Below, piece by piece: positions 7,901 to 18,237 of a stretch of 64,000 bases of DNA. Position 1 is the stretch's first letter. Each line of letters starts with the position of its first letter. Origin of the DNA: Verrucomicrobiota bacterium (GTDB lineage: Bacteria > Verrucomicrobiota > Verrucomicrobiia > Opitutales > Opitutaceae); the NCBI GenBank assembly GCA_016235555.1, contig JACRKC010000010.1:1-64000 (forward strand), read 5' to 3'. The notes below the pieces were generated by a model. The model made no database searches. It had not been told where the DNA came from and was given only the letters and a program-made list of their open reading frames with translations. A program made the translations under genes and the position numbers.

Positions 7901-9088
7901 ATGATCATCAAACCCAAGGTTCGCGGATTTGTGTGCGTGACAGCCCATCCGGAAGGCTGCGCCGCCCACGTGCAGGAATGGATCGACCACGTGAAGGCCA
8001 GGGGCCCGATCTCCGGCGGCCCGAAGAAGGTCCTGGTGATCGGCGCCTCCACCGGCTACGGCCTCGCCTCCCGCGTCACCGCCGCCTTCGGTTCCGGCGC
8101 CGCGACCCTCGGCGTGTTCTTCGATCGCCCCTCCGAGGAGGGCCGCCCCGCGACGCCCGGCTGGTATAACACCATCGCGTTCATGCAGGCCGCCCGCGCC
8201 GCCGGCCTCTACGCCAAGAGCCTCAACGGCGACGCCTTTTCCGCGGACATCAAGCAGCAGACCCTCGATCTCATCCGCGCCGACCTCGGACAAGTTGACC
8301 TCGTCGTTTACTCGCTCGCCTCCCCTCGTCGCACGCACCCGAAGACCGGCGCCGTGCACAAATCCTGTCTCAAACCGATCGGCCAGTCCTACACCAACAA
8401 GACCGTCGACACCGACAAAGGCCTCGTCAGCACCGTCACGATCGACCCGGCCAACGACCAGGAAATCGCCGACACCGTTGCCGTGATGGGCGGCGAGGAT
8501 TGGGAGCTGTGGATGCAGGCCCTCTCCGATGCGAAGCTGCTCGCGCCCGGCGCGCAGTCGGTCGCCTACTCTTACATCGGACCCGACGTCACGTGGGCCA
8601 TCTACAAGAACGGCACGATCGGCATGGCCAAGAACGATCTCGAGCGCGCCGCCCGCCACATCGACTCGCTGCTCAAACTGAACGGCGGCGGCCGCGCGTT
8701 CATCTCCGTCAACAAAGCACTCGTCACCCAGGCCAGCAGCGCGATCCCGGTCGTCCCGCTCTATATCTCGATTCTCTACAAGATCATGAAGGCGGCCGGC
8801 ACCCACGAGGGCTGCATCGAGCAGATGCAGCGCCTCTTCGCCACGCAGATGTATGGCGGGCACACGCCGAAGTTCGACGAGGCCGGCCGCGTGCGCGTCG
8901 ATGACTGGGAAATGCGTCCGGAAATCCAGGCCGCCGTCCGCGAAATCTGGCCGCGTATCACGACGGAGAACCTCGCCGCCGAGACCGACATCGCCGGCTA
9001 CCGGAGCGAGTTCCTGAAACTGTTCGGCTTCGGCCTCCCCGGCATCAACTACGACGTCGAAACCGAGCCGCATGTGCCGATGCCTTGA
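7901..9088 (+). CDS. fabV: Trans-2-enoyl-CoA/ACP reductase (NADH)
   Basis: The product is 395 residues, the usual FabV length. It has the cofactor-binding motif V-I-G-A-S-T-G-Y-G-L at about 46-55 and the FabV active-site Tyr235-x8-Lys244 in A-I-Y-K-N-G-T-I-G-M-A-K, at the numbering known for characterised FabV enzymes. FabV reduces the trans-2 double bond of enoyl-ACP or enoyl-CoA with NADH in the last step of fatty acid elongation and is typically insensitive to triclosan. It stands alone between two repeat-bearing intergenic regions. Confidence 0.95.
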   Translation: MIIKPKVRGFVCVTAHPEGCAAHVQEWIDHVKARGPISGGPKKVLVIGASTGYGLASRVTAAFGSGAATLGVFFDRPSEEGRPATPGWYNTIAFMQAARAAGLYAKSLNGDAFSADIKQQTLDLIRADLGQVDLVVYSLASPRRTHPKTGAVHKSCLKPIGQSYTNKTVDTDKGLVSTVTIDPANDQEIADTVAVMGGEDWELWMQALSDAKLLAPGAQSVAYSYIGPDVTWAIYKNGTIGMAKNDLERAARHIDSLLKLNGGGRAFISVNKALVTQASSAIPVVPLYISILYKIMKAAGTHEGCIEQMQRLFATQMYGGHTPKFDEAGRVRVDDWEMRPEIQAAVREIWPRITTENLAAETDIAGYRSEFLKLFGFGLPGINYDVETEPHVPMP

Positions 9089-9099
9089 ACGGGCATCGG

Positions 9100-9228
9100 A
9101 AATTCCAAACGCCAAACGTCCAAATCCCAAAAAAATCTCAAATTCCAATCTTCAAGGATTCCGCGGCCTTTGGTGTTTCCGCCCCCTTGAGATTTTTTTG
9201 GCGTTTGTGATTTGGCGTTTGTGATTTT
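9100..9228. repeat. AT-rich imperfect palindrome in the dtd leader
   Basis: Two roughly 42-base arms (9100-9141 and 9187-9228) are imperfect inverted repeats built around AAAAAAATCTCAA and CCAAACGCCAAA. The right arm holds a tandem GGCGTTTGTGATT. The composition differs strongly from the GC-rich surroundings. The element fills the space between fabV and dtd and ends 9 bases before the dtd start. Confidence 0.7.
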
Positions 9229-9237
9229 CCAAAACGA

Positions 9238-9720
9238 ATGCGGGCAGTGGTTCAAAGGGTCAGTAGCGCCAGGGTCACCATCGACGGCCGCGTCGCCGGC
9301 GCGATTGAGCGCGGCTTGCTCGTCTTGCTCGGAATCGCGCCGACCGACACCGCGGCCGACGGCGAATGGCTCGCGCAAAAAATCGCCGCGCTCCGCATTT
9401 TCGAGGACGCCGAGGGCAGGATGAACCGTTCCGTCGTCGATGTCGCTGCGGCGGGCGGGGCTTTGCGCCCCGACACTCCCACCGTCCTCGTCGTCAGCCA
9501 GTTCACCCTCTTCGCCTCCACCCGCAAAGGCACACGTCCGTCGTTCAACGACGCCGCGAAGCCTGACCTCGCCATCCCGCTCTACGAAAAATTTCTCGCG
9601 CAGATGGAGGCCGCCCTCGGCCGCACCGTGGCGCGCGGCGAGTTCGGCGCCATGATGCAGGTCGCCCTCGTCAACGACGGGCCCGTCACGTTGATCATCG
9701 ACACCCGCGAGCGCGCGTAG
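9238..9720 (+). CDS. dtd: D-aminoacyl-tRNA deacylase
   Basis: The product is 160 residues and begins M-R-A-V-V-Q-R-V as is typical. It has both family signatures: S-Q-F-T-L at 87-91 and N-D-G-P-V-T at 146-151, the latter carrying the Gly-cisPro pair that reads chirality. The enzyme hydrolyses D-amino acids, and mischarged glycine, from tRNA. The S-Q-F-T-L signature continues F-A-S-T where most homologues have Y-G-D. The ATG at 9238 is fixed by the conserved N-terminus. Confidence 0.93.
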   Translation: MRAVVQRVSSARVTIDGRVAGAIERGLLVLLGIAPTDTAADGEWLAQKIAALRIFEDAEGRMNRSVVDVAAAGGALRPDTPTVLVVSQFTLFASTRKGTRPSFNDAAKPDLAIPLYEKFLAQMEAALGRTVARGEFGAMMQVALVNDGPVTLIIDTRERA

Positions 9721-10462
9721 CGCCGCCACCGCCAGCGCGATCGGGAGATTTTCCCGGCCTGGTTTCCGACATTCCCGGGAAATTTTCCACGCCGGCATGC
9801 TACCCTCCGGCATGCGAGGAATTTGGTCAGTCGGTTATCGGACCTGAAGCAAAGCCCGCCGCCGTTCCAGCTTCACGGCGGCGGGCACCGGGTATGTTTC
9901 CACTCCAAAAACCATCGAGTTGGGGATTTTTTCGCAGTCTCGCGTTTTTGTCTCCATCGCTCACAACGTCGTTAGGTTCTGACAATAATACACTAACGAC
10001 TCTTTCAAATGCTTGGCATGATCCCTGCCTTGGCATCACGCATGTTCTCGCCGTTCACCGCTGACACCGCTCCCTCGTTCCCGACCGCCGCACTCGTTGT
10101 GACGCATCAGGAGAGCGCGATGTCGCGGGTGGCGTTCACCTTTCGCCCGCCCGAGCTTCCGCAGGTCCAGGTTGTGGCGGACCCGTTTGTGCGGGTCGGC
10201 CCACGGCTGCGCAGCCTTGAGTGTTTCAGCCGCGAGTTGAATCCGTAGGCCGAAGCGGGTAGACCGCCGCCCATGAAGCAGAGCGCGGTCCCTGGCTCGC
10301 CCGGCACCTTTCCGGGCCGGCAAAAAAAAGTGTGGAAGCCGGTGGCGGGTTTGCCCGGGTCGCTTGTCGTGGAGAGGTGTGAAACCCAGCTCTACGGTGC
10401 CGCTCTTGCGCTTCGCGGGTCCGGATCTATCCCCTCCACCCGCGCCGCCGCTCGCTCCGGCC
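9721..10462. other. 742-bp intergenic region with hairpins, no gene seen
   Basis: No convincing reading frame is found. It holds a GC-rich hairpin at about 9856-9892 (GCCCGCCGCCG against CGGCGGCGGGC) that could stop dtd transcription but lacks a T run. It also holds an AT-richer patch at 9967-9999 whose ends form the perfect 8-bp stem GTCGTTAG/CTAACGAC. That patch may mark a promoter or operator for something downstream. The rest, up to the sigma gene at 10463, shows nothing clear. Confidence 0.5.
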
Positions 10463-11029
10463 ATGCCTGACGAGCCGCCAGCGCCGCGTGATTTCGACTC
10501 GCTCTACCGGGCGACGATCGCGCCGCTGCGGCGTTACCTCGGCCGCCTGCTCGGCAACACCAGCGAGGCGCAGGATGTCGCCCACGACGCCTACGTGCGC
10601 ACCTACTCCAGCCTCACGCGCCCCGAGACCCAGAGCCCCGAAGGCCTGCTCTATACGACGGCCCGACGCCTCGCCATCAACCGCCTCAAGCGTCGCAGCG
10701 TCGCCCCGTTCTCCCACGACGCCGCCAAACTCGAAAACGCCGCCACGTCGGCCCCCGGCGTCGCCCAGCAGGTGATGGCCGAGCAGGAACTCGAATTGCT
10801 TCAGCGCGCCATCGCCGACCTCCCCGAAGGCTGCCGCACCGTGCTCCTGCTGCGCAAAGTCGAACTCCTTTCCCACCGCGAAATCGCCGACCGCCTCGGC
10901 ATCGCCATCAGCACCGTCGAAAAACAACACGCCCGCGCGCTCCGCCTGCTTCGCGCCGCGCTCCCGGCCGAAACGCTGCACTCGATCGCCGCCCCCACTG
11001 CCACGCCAGAAACGGAGGCCACCTCATGA
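10463..11029 (+). CDS. FecI-type ECF sigma factor
   Basis: The product is 188 residues from the ATG at 10463. Region 2 has F-D-S-L-Y-R-A-T-I-A-P-L-R-R-Y-L and A-Q-D-V-A-H-D-A-Y-V-R. Region 4 has L-P-E-G-C-R-T-V-L-L-L-R-K-V-E and a helix-turn-helix with S-H-R-E-I-A-D-R-L-G and S-T-V-E-K-Q. These are FecI features. The gene overlaps the following fecR by ATGA, which in turn overlaps the receptor gene by ATGA, so the three are one operon. It should direct transcription of a nutrient uptake regulon when the receptor is occupied. Confidence 0.88.
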   Translation: MPDEPPAPRDFDSLYRATIAPLRRYLGRLLGNTSEAQDVAHDAYVRTYSSLTRPETQSPEGLLYTTARRLAINRLKRRSVAPFSHDAAKLENAATSAPGVAQQVMAEQELELLQRAIADLPEGCRTVLLLRKVELLSHREIADRLGIAISTVEKQHARALRLLRAALPAETLHSIAAPTATPETEATS

Positions 11030-12021
11030 AGACCCTTTCCCTCCCCGCCGACTCCGAGGAACAAGCCTCGCTCTGGGCCGCCCGCCTCGAAGGCGCCCCG
11101 CTCACCCCGCAGTCCCGCGCCGCACTCGACGCCTGGCTCGCCGCGCATCCCGATCACCGCGCGCTCCTCTCGCAGTATTGCCAGTTCTCCGCCGATCTCG
11201 AGAAGACCCTGCCCGCCATGGCCTCGGCCGGGCTCGTGGACCTGCCGGCCCCGCCCGCCCGCCGCCGCGCCGGCTGGTCCACGATCACATGGTTCGCCGG
11301 CGGCGCGATCGCGGCGGCCGCTGCGACCGTGGTTGCGTGGTCCGTCTGGCCCAGCGCCACCATCGAACGTCACGCCACGCCCGCCGCCCAGCGCCAGACC
11401 CTCGACCTCGCCGACGGCTCCCGCGTCGAACTCAACGCCCGCACCAGCGTCCAGATCGAGATCACCCGCGCCGAGCGCCGCGTGCGCCTCGCCGATGGCC
11501 AGGCGTTCTTCGCCGTCACCAAGGACCCGGCGCGACCCTTCATCGTCGAAACTCCCGCCGGCTCCGTGCGCGTGACCGGCACAAAGTTCGACGTCCGCAG
11601 CGAATCCGCCGCCCAGCTTGAAGTCATCGTCGCCGAAGGCTCCGTGCAGGTGCGCGCCGGACAGGAAGGCGCCGCGCCCATCGCCCTCACCGCCCGCGAC
11701 CGGCTCACGTTCACCAGCGCCGGCGGGATCACCACCGACAGTCTCACCACGTCCGCCATCGACGACGCCCTCGCGTGGCGCGAAGGCCGCATCGTCTTCG
11801 CCGGCGTGACCGTGCGGGCCGCCTGCGAACGCTTCGCCCGCGATCACGGCCGCGGCATCGCCGTGACGACCGCCGTTGACGCCAGCGGCCACACGCTCGG
11901 CGCCCGCTACCCGATCGACGATCTCAAGGGCTTCCTCGACGCCATCGAGACGACCTGGCCCGACCTCCGCGTGACGCACGAGACCAACGGCACCGTGCGC
12001 GTCTCCCTCCGCAATCAATGA
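11026..12021 (+). CDS. FecR-type anti-sigma/signal transducer
   Basis: The product is 331 residues. A cytoplasmic N-terminal DUF4880-like domain (W-A-A-R-L-E-G-A-P-L-T and W-L-A-A-H-P-D-H-R) binds the sigma factor. One membrane helix lies near residues 88-108. The periplasmic FecR domain carries L-A-D-G-S-R-V-E-L-N-A-R-T and V-T-G-T-K-F-D-V, and is followed by an STN-like tail. It passes the signal from the TonB receptor encoded next to it to the sigma factor encoded before it. Confidence 0.9.
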   Translation: MKTLSLPADSEEQASLWAARLEGAPLTPQSRAALDAWLAAHPDHRALLSQYCQFSADLEKTLPAMASAGLVDLPAPPARRRAGWSTITWFAGGAIAAAAATVVAWSVWPSATIERHATPAAQRQTLDLADGSRVELNARTSVQIEITRAERRVRLADGQAFFAVTKDPARPFIVETPAGSVRVTGTKFDVRSESAAQLEVIVAEGSVQVRAGQEGAAPIALTARDRLTFTSAGGITTDSLTTSAIDDALAWREGRIVFAGVTVRAACERFARDHGRGIAVTTAVDASGHTLGARYPIDDLKGFLDAIETTWPDLRVTHETNGTVRVSLRNQ

Positions 12022-15000
12022 CCATGCGGCGATTGATCTTCCTGGTCGCCGGGCTGCTCGCCTTGGCGGCGCGGGCCGAACCGGTGGATTTCCACCTACC
12101 GGCGAAATCCGCCGCCGAGGCCCTGCTCGACTTCTCCAAGCAAGCCCGCGTCGATGTGCTCTTCTCGTTCGACGCCCTGCGCAAGGAGCAGTCGACCGAG
12201 GTCGTCGGCCGCTTCGAACCCGAGGAGGCGCTCGCACTCCTGCTGAAGAGCACGCGGTTCAAAGCCCGCCAAAATGGCGCCGGCAAATTCATCGTCATCC
12301 CCGCCTCTCCACCCACCGGCACCCTGCGCGGCCGCGTCGTGGAATCGCGCGGCAGCCCCGTGCGGGGCGCGCGGCTCGACCTGCCCGAGGCCCGGCAGAC
12401 CGTGGTTTCCAACCGCGACGGCGAGTTCGAGTTCCCCGCGATCGCCCCCGGCACCTACGCGCTGGTTGCACGCGGTGCCGGGTTTCAGCCGCAGTCGTGG
12501 TCATCGGTCATCGTCGAGGCCGACCGCGTGCGCGACCTCGGCGCGCTCACGATCCAGATATTCGGCGAACCCGCGCGGCTGGCGCCGTTCCTCGTCGAGA
12601 GCAAGCGCGACCGCTCCGCCAGCTTCGACCCGAGTTCCGTGCCGCTCCCTCCCCGCACCGCCATCGGCAATCTGGACCTCCCGCGCACCCAGAGCGACGC
12701 CCTGCCCTTCCACATCCTCGATCGCACGCGCATCTCGCGCAGCGGCGTCGTCAACCTCAACGACTTTCTCCGCCGCGAACTGCTCGACAGCGATCCCTCC
12801 AAACTCCCGCTCGACCAGGACGGCGGCAAGGCCGGCTACATCGCGAGCAGCGCCAACCTCGCGCTCCGCGGTTTCGGCGATGCCGACGAGACCATCATCA
12901 TGGTCAACGGCCGGCGCCTGCCCGAGATTCTCACCAGTGGCGGCGACAAGGCGCGCATGCCCGACGTGAATTTCATCCCGCTCAGCCTCGTCCAGCAGGT
13001 CGAGGTTTTGCCCGTCTCCGCCGCCTCGCTCTACAACGGCAATCCGGTCGGCGGCGTCATCAACATCGTGCTCCGCCCGGCCGCGGACATGAACATCACC
13101 GAGACCACCGCCACCTACACCAACGCCCTCCATCGCTACGACGCTCCGCAATCCTCCCTCGCGCTCACGCACATGCGCACGCTGCTCGGCGGCGCGCTCC
13201 GCCTGAGCCTCAACGCCAACTTCACGCGCTCGCTCCCGCCCACCGAATCGGAGCTCCGCTATTTCCAAGCCCGCAACAACACCCAGCTGCCGAGCGAGTG
13301 GCCCCTCTTCCGCGCCACTCCGAATATCCGCAGCTTCACCACGACGCCCGACGGCCGCATCGCCATGTTGTCGCTCTTCGGTCCCGGCACGCCCGCCGTT
13401 GCCTCGGTCGCGCCCGGCGCCGAGGGCAACGGCGGCCTGGCCGCCCTCACCACGCGTCAGGGCGTGCGCAATTTCGATTTCTTCGACTCGCGCGACGGCT
13501 TCGCGACCTCGAGTGACAGCGTCGACTACGTCTACGGCCGCCGCCAGCGCCGGGAAGCGGTGTTCGGCTCGATCGTCGCCGACCTCACTCCCTGGCTCGA
13601 AGTCGGCCTCGACGGCACGATCGCCCGCACCATCGTTCACCGCGGCGCCGACGTGATCTGGGGCGATTTCGATCTTCGGGCCGCGTCGCCCTACAATCCT
13701 TTCAAGCAAGACGCCAAGGTCTCGCTCTTCGAAACCGCCCCGCTTCTCGGTGAAAACTACAACGAAGCGCGCCTCCAGTTCGCGTCCGCGGTGCTCGGCC
13801 TCCTGTTCAAACTCCCGCGTGACTGGCGCGCCTCGCTCGACACCCAATTCGCGCACAACCTCACCAAATACCGCGCGCTCTCCGCCGTCGACCGGGAGCG
13901 CTGGCAGGCGCTCGTCGACAGCGGGAAATACAATCCCTTCCGCGACACGCAGGTTTTCGGCCCGCCGCCGGAGTTCTACGACCAGGTCCTCGTCTACAAT
14001 GGCGGCCCCAACCGATTCGTGACCCTCGGCGACTACGGCGCGCTCGATGTCTCGTTCCGTGCGATGAACGAGTCGCTCTCTTTTCCGACCGGTCGTGGCG
14101 CCGTCAATGTCGGGGCCGACTACCGCCGCACCTACCTCGCCAAGTATCGCGAAGTCCCGCGCTACGGCGACGGCTCCGCCGCCGGCGCTCCGATCGAATG
14201 GGCCGGCCGCACCCTCCAACGCTACAGTGCGTTCGGCGAAGCCCGCGCCCCGCTCGCCCCCGAGTCGCGCCTTCCGTCCTGGCTCCGCCGGATCGAGGCC
14301 GATCTCGCCGTCCGCTACATCGCCGCCAACTCGGGGCGCGAGTCTTACGTGGCGCCCACGTTGAGTTTCAAGGCCGACTTCCGCGGCGGCCTCGCGCTCC
14401 GGAGCAGCTTCACCTCGTCGAACCGCTATCCCACGCCGCAGATGAGCCGCCCGTTTTTCACCGACACCGGTGGCCCCCCGCCCGACCTCTACCGCGAGGA
14501 GATCAAAGATCCGCGCCGCGGCGGCGAAAAATACCACGTCATTTCCTACGAGGAGTTCGCCCCCGTCTTGTCGCCCGAATCGGCCGCCACGCAGGCGGCC
14601 GGCCTCATTTTTCAACGCGGAAAGACTCACCGCGTGCGCGCCACGCTCGACTTTGTCGACACGCGCAAGACCAACGAAATCGTCGGCCTCGACGCCCAGC
14701 CGATCGTCGACCTCGAACGCCTCTTCCCCGATCGCATCGTGCGCGCCCCCGCCACCGCCGCCGATCCCCAGGGCGTCGGCCGCATCGTCTCCGTGCTCCG
14801 CGGCGTCGTGAACCAAGCCTGGCGCCACTCGCAGAACTGGAACGCCACCGGCGACTACTCCTGGACCGAGTGCTTCGGCGGCACGTTCGACCTCTACGGC
14901 CGCCTGCTCGTGTTTCAGAGCTACAAACTGGAGCACATCACCGGGTCCGGCGTCGTCGACGCGCTTTATCATCCCGACACCAGCGACCTCGGCCTCCTGC

Positions 15001-15338
15001 GCTACCGCGCCAACTTCGGCGCGAGTTGGTCCACGCGCGATCAGGCCTACGGCCTCGACGGCCACTACTATCACTCGCGCAAACTCCCCGTGCAGGACTG
15101 GCCGTCGCAGGGCCATCGGCAGATCCGCCCGTTCTGGCAGTTCGATGCTTACGTGCAGCAGGACATCGGCCGCTGGCTCCCATGGTTTCGCGACGGGCGC
15201 GGGCTCAATCTCCAGGTGCGGGTGAACAACATTTTCCGCAGCGGCTTCCCGATCAACCGCCTCGACCCGTCCGGCGTCCAGCCCTACGGCGACTGGCGCG
15301 ACCGCACCTACTCGCTTTCGCTCACCGCCACGTTCTGA
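12018..15338 (+). CDS. TonB-dependent receptor with STN signalling domain
   Basis: The product is 1106 residues. A signal peptide (L-L-A-L-A-A-R-A) is followed by an STN domain at about 24-95 with F-H-L-P-A-K-S-A-A-E-A-L-L. A carboxypeptidase-regulatory-like beta domain lies at about 100-185 with G-T-L-R-G-R-V-V-E. The plug (about 235-355) has N-L-A-L-R-G-F-G and the barrel ends in an aromatic C-terminal residue (T-A-T-F). STN plus the adjacent fecI and fecR define a transducer receptor that both imports a ligand and signals its own expression. The substrate is unknown, and the size suggests a large ligand such as a glycan or siderophore. Confidence 0.9.
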   Translation: MTMRRLIFLVAGLLALAARAEPVDFHLPAKSAAEALLDFSKQARVDVLFSFDALRKEQSTEVVGRFEPEEALALLLKSTRFKARQNGAGKFIVIPASPPTGTLRGRVVESRGSPVRGARLDLPEARQTVVSNRDGEFEFPAIAPGTYALVARGAGFQPQSWSSVIVEADRVRDLGALTIQIFGEPARLAPFLVESKRDRSASFDPSSVPLPPRTAIGNLDLPRTQSDALPFHILDRTRISRSGVVNLNDFLRRELLDSDPSKLPLDQDGGKAGYIASSANLALRGFGDADETIIMVNGRRLPEILTSGGDKARMPDVNFIPLSLVQQVEVLPVSAASLYNGNPVGGVINIVLRPAADMNITETTATYTNALHRYDAPQSSLALTHMRTLLGGALRLSLNANFTRSLPPTESELRYFQARNNTQLPSEWPLFRATPNIRSFTTTPDGRIAMLSLFGPGTPAVASVAPGAEGNGGLAALTTRQGVRNFDFFDSRDGFATSSDSVDYVYGRRQRREAVFGSIVADLTPWLEVGLDGTIARTIVHRGADVIWGDFDLRAASPYNPFKQDAKVSLFETAPLLGENYNEARLQFASAVLGLLFKLPRDWRASLDTQFAHNLTKYRALSAVDRERWQALVDSGKYNPFRDTQVFGPPPEFYDQVLVYNGGPNRFVTLGDYGALDVSFRAMNESLSFPTGRGAVNVGADYRRTYLAKYREVPRYGDGSAAGAPIEWAGRTLQRYSAFGEARAPLAPESRLPSWLRRIEADLAVRYIAANSGRESYVAPTLSFKADFRGGLALRSSFTSSNRYPTPQMSRPFFTDTGGPPPDLYREEIKDPRRGGEKYHVISYEEFAPVLSPESAATQAAGLIFQRGKTHRVRATLDFVDTRKTNEIVGLDAQPIVDLERLFPDRIVRAPATAADPQGVGRIVSVLRGVVNQAWRHSQNWNATGDYSWTECFGGTFDLYGRLLVFQSYKLEHITGSGVVDALYHPDTSDLGLLRYRANFGASWSTRDQAYGLDGHYYHSRKLPVQDWPSQGHRQIRPFWQFDAYVQQDIGRWLPWFRDGRGLNLQVRVNNIFRSGFPINRLDPSGVQPYGDWRDRTYSLSLTATF

Positions 15339-15362
15339 CCTCCGCCCGGCCCGCGGGCGCCC

Positions 15363-15788
15363 TCACGGTCGGAAGTGCTTCGGAAACAGCTCCACGTTTT
15401 CGAAGTGCCGCACCACGGCGTCACCCACCGCACCCGCGACCGGCAGTTCGACCTCCACCACATCGCAGCGCACCGTCTGCGGTTTCACGCGCAGTCCCGC
15501 CAGATAGGCCTCGGCCGCCCGGCGCAGCACCCGCTTCTTGCGCGCGTCCACCGCGTGAAATCCCGGCACGAGCGCATCGGCGCCGCGGGTCTTCACCTCG
15601 ACGAACACCAGCACGTCGCCGTCGCGTGCCACCAGGTCGAGCTCGTCGCGCCGGTCGCGCGGACTCCGCCAGTTGCGGGCCACGATCCGGAAACCGCGCT
15701 CGCGCACCAACCAGTCGGCCGCCAGCCGCTCGCCGCGCGCCCCGGCCTCCGCCGCGAGGCCCAGCCAACGCTTCAATCGATCGATCAT
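15363..15788 (-). CDS. YraN/UPF0102 family nuclease-like protein
   Basis: The product is 141 residues starting M-I-D-R-L-K-R-W. It has the UPF0102 pattern of G-E-R-L-A-A-D-W-L, G-F-R-I-V-A-R-N-W-R, then R-D-E-L-D-L-V-A-R-D-G-D and F-V-E-V-K-T-R, which is a PD-(D/E)xK-like active site. The family's exact role is not settled. The frame is open further upstream, but the conserved N-terminus fixes the start at 15788. It is divergent from the PilB/GspE gene with 106 bases between them, which should hold both promoters. Confidence 0.85.
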   Translation of the reverse strand: MIDRLKRWLGLAAEAGARGERLAADWLVRERGFRIVARNWRSPRDRRDELDLVARDGDVLVFVEVKTRGADALVPGFHAVDARKKRVLRRAAEAYLAGLRVKPQTVRCDVVEVELPVAGAVGDAVVRHFENVELFPKHFRP

Positions 15789-15894
15789 GACAGTTTGCGT
15801 CCGCGGTGCATGACATAAGTGTTCTCCGCGTGAAATCTCATTGCGAGCGCCGGTAGCCGCTGACAACCAAATAGCTCTTCGTTCCGCGACGATC

Positions 15895-18087
15895 ATGGCC
15901 ACCCCCAACATCTCCAACACGCTCCGCCGATCGCTGCTCATCAAGGTCATCTCGAAGGCCGTTCCGAGCAAGGAGGACATCAATTCGGTCATCGAGCTGA
16001 CCGCCTCGAAGGTCGTCGAGGCCCTGCAGGCGCAGTCGATGACGTTCTATCTGGTCGAGGGGAACGAGATCGCGTTCAAGCAGGTTTACTATTCGCCCAC
16101 GCTCTGGGGCGCCGACAAGGCGAAGGAAAAAAAATTCCAGGAGACCGCCGCCAAGCTTCTCGCCCTCCGCCTCCCCCTCGGCACCGGCAACGTCGGCAAG
16201 GTGATCCAATCCGGCGAACCCATTTTTTTCCGGCACAGCGACAATCCCGAGCAGATGGCCTCCATGGCCAAGACCACCGGGTTCGACGTCAAGTCGATGC
16301 TCACCGTGCCGCTCAAATCCACCATCACGCTCGGCGCGATCCAGGTGCTCAACAAGGAGGAGGCCGCCGGCACGGGCGGCGAGTTCACCGATGCCGATCT
16401 GACCCTCCTGAAGGAAGTCTCGGAGTATTCCTCGGCGCTCATCCACCGCATGGTGGATCCGAAGTTCCAGCCCAACGCCGACGACACCGCGAAATTCGTC
16501 TCCAAGCTCACCGAACATCCGCTGGTCACCGCGCCCGAGCAGATTGAGATCGACGACAAGTTGATCGAAGTCGTCGGCGATGCCGTGATCCGCCGCGAGG
16601 GTATCTTCCCGCACAAGCGGCTCAGCCCGAGCTCGGTCGCCGTGTTGATGACCAACCCGCTCGACTACGCGAAGCGCGAGTCGTTCACCCAGACCACCGA
16701 GATGTCGATCGAGGAGGTCAGCGTTGTCTCGGCCACGTTGTTCGAGACGCTGCTCAAGAAGTTTTTCAAGGACACCAAGGCCGCCGGTTCCGCCGGCCCA
16801 GGCGAGATCGACATGAACGCCGTGACCGAGGTCATCCAAAACGCCTACAGCGCGGATGGTGACGCCAAGGAACTCAGTGCCAAGGATCTCGAGAGCGAGG
16901 ACTCCGCTCCCATCGTCCAGCTCGCCAACCGCATCATCGAGGACGCCTATATTTCCGGCGCCTCCGATATCCACATCGAGCCGCAGGAAAAGGATCTGTG
17001 CGTCCGCTACCGCATCGACGGTCTGTGCCAGGAAAAGCTCCGCCTGCCCAAGCAGGTCACCGGCAGCCTCATCGCGCGCCTGAAGATCATGTGCAACCTG
17101 GACATTTCCGAGCGCCGGTTGCCGCAGGACGGACGCATCGTGTTCAAGAATTACACGAAGAAGAACATGGATCTCGATCTGCGCGTCGCCACCGGCCCGA
17201 TGAAGGACGGCGAGAAGGTGGTCATGCGTATTCTCGACAAGCAGAAGTCCACGCTCCCGCTCCCCGCGCTCGGCTTTTCCGACGAGAATCTCGCCAGATA
17301 CCGCGACTGCATCCGCCAGCCCTACGGCATGATTCTGCACTGCGGCCCGACCGGCTCCGGCAAATCCATGACGCTCTACGCCGCGCTCGCCGAGGTGAAC
17401 ACCCCCGACGTCAACATCCAGACCGCCGAGGATCCGATCGAATACACGCTGCCCGGCCTGAATCAGATGCAGATGAACCGCACGATCGGACTGACGTTCG
17501 CCCGCGCGTTGCGCTGCTACCTCCGCATGGACCCGGACATCATCCTCGTCGGCGAAATCCGTGACGAGGAAACCGCCGGCATCGCCGTCGAAGCCGCGCT
17601 CACGGGCCACTTGCTCGTCTCAACCCTCCACACCAACGACGCGCCGTCGACCGTCGCGCGTATCGGCGAGATGGGCGTGGAGTGCTTCAACATTTCCGCG
17701 TCGCTCGTCTGCGTCTGCGCCCAGCGCCTGCTCCGCCGGGTGTGCAAGAGCTGCAAGATGCCCTACGAGCCGAAGGACCGCGAACTCGACATCATGGAGA
17801 AGGCGCTTGGCTCGAAGATCGGCCAGATTTTCAAGGCCAACCCCCAGGGCTGCCCGACATGCAACGGCACCGGTTACAAGGGCCGCGTGGGCATTCACGA
17901 ACTGATGGTGAACAGCGAAGAGTTGACCGAAGGCATCAACAAGGAGGCCGAGGTCGCCGTCCTGAAGCGCATCGCGATGAAGAACGGCATGAAGACGCTG
18001 CACCAGGACTCGATGCTCAAGGTCAAGATGGGCCTGACCACCGTCGAGGAGGCCCTGAGCAACGTCCCGCCGGATTTGATCCTGTAA
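15895..18087 (+). CDS. GAF-domain PilB/GspE-type secretion ATPase
   Basis: The product is 730 residues. A GAF-like domain occupies about residues 20-180 ([25 protein letters not shown]). The GspE/PilB ATPase follows, with Walker A G-P-T-G-S-G-K-S near 484, the Asp box E-D-P-I-E-Y, Walker [11 protein letters not shown], and the tetracysteine zinc site (C-K-S-C and C-P-T-C, about 617-655). Such ATPases power type IV pilus assembly or type II secretion from the inner-membrane face. The GAF domain replaces the usual MshEN-type N-terminus and suggests control by a small ligand. No other pilus or secretion gene is adjacent. Confidence 0.9.
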   Translation: MATPNISNTLRRSLLIKVISKAVPSKEDINSVIELTASKVVEALQAQSMTFYLVEGNEIAFKQVYYSPTLWGADKAKEKKFQETAAKLLALRLPLGTGNVGKVIQSGEPIFFRHSDNPEQMASMAKTTGFDVKSMLTVPLKSTITLGAIQVLNKEEAAGTGGEFTDADLTLLKEVSEYSSALIHRMVDPKFQPNADDTAKFVSKLTEHPLVTAPEQIEIDDKLIEVVGDAVIRREGIFPHKRLSPSSVAVLMTNPLDYAKRESFTQTTEMSIEEVSVVSATLFETLLKKFFKDTKAAGSAGPGEIDMNAVTEVIQNAYSADGDAKELSAKDLESEDSAPIVQLANRIIEDAYISGASDIHIEPQEKDLCVRYRIDGLCQEKLRLPKQVTGSLIARLKIMCNLDISERRLPQDGRIVFKNYTKKNMDLDLRVATGPMKDGEKVVMRILDKQKSTLPLPALGFSDENLARYRDCIRQPYGMILHCGPTGSGKSMTLYAALAEVNTPDVNIQTAEDPIEYTLPGLNQMQMNRTIGLTFARALRCYLRMDPDIILVGEIRDEETAGIAVEAALTGHLLVSTLHTNDAPSTVARIGEMGVECFNISASLVCVCAQRLLRRVCKSCKMPYEPKDRELDIMEKALGSKIGQIFKANPQGCPTCNGTGYKGRVGIHELMVNSEELTEGINKEAEVAVLKRIAMKNGMKTLHQDSMLKVKMGLTTVEEALSNVPPDLIL

Positions 18088-18237
18088 GAGGACGGCTTGT
18101 TTGGCGCACGGTAGCGCGCGGTGCGCGGACGTCCCGGCCCGCCGGGGTTTGGGCGGAGGTCTGAACCGGCGGGCAGAGACGCCCGCCGTGACCCGAAGCA
18201 ACCGCCCTCACTCGATCCGCTCAAGGGGGCCCGCGCG

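Noticed and set aside
10036-10464. A 142-codon minus-strand frame in the gap before the FecI gene
   Set aside because: Low-complexity Arg/Gly/His composition, no motif; a 79-codon plus-strand frame over the same DNA is no better.
12501-15116. An 871-codon minus-strand frame opposite the STN receptor
   Set aside because: Same reason: composition-driven antisense frame with no motif.
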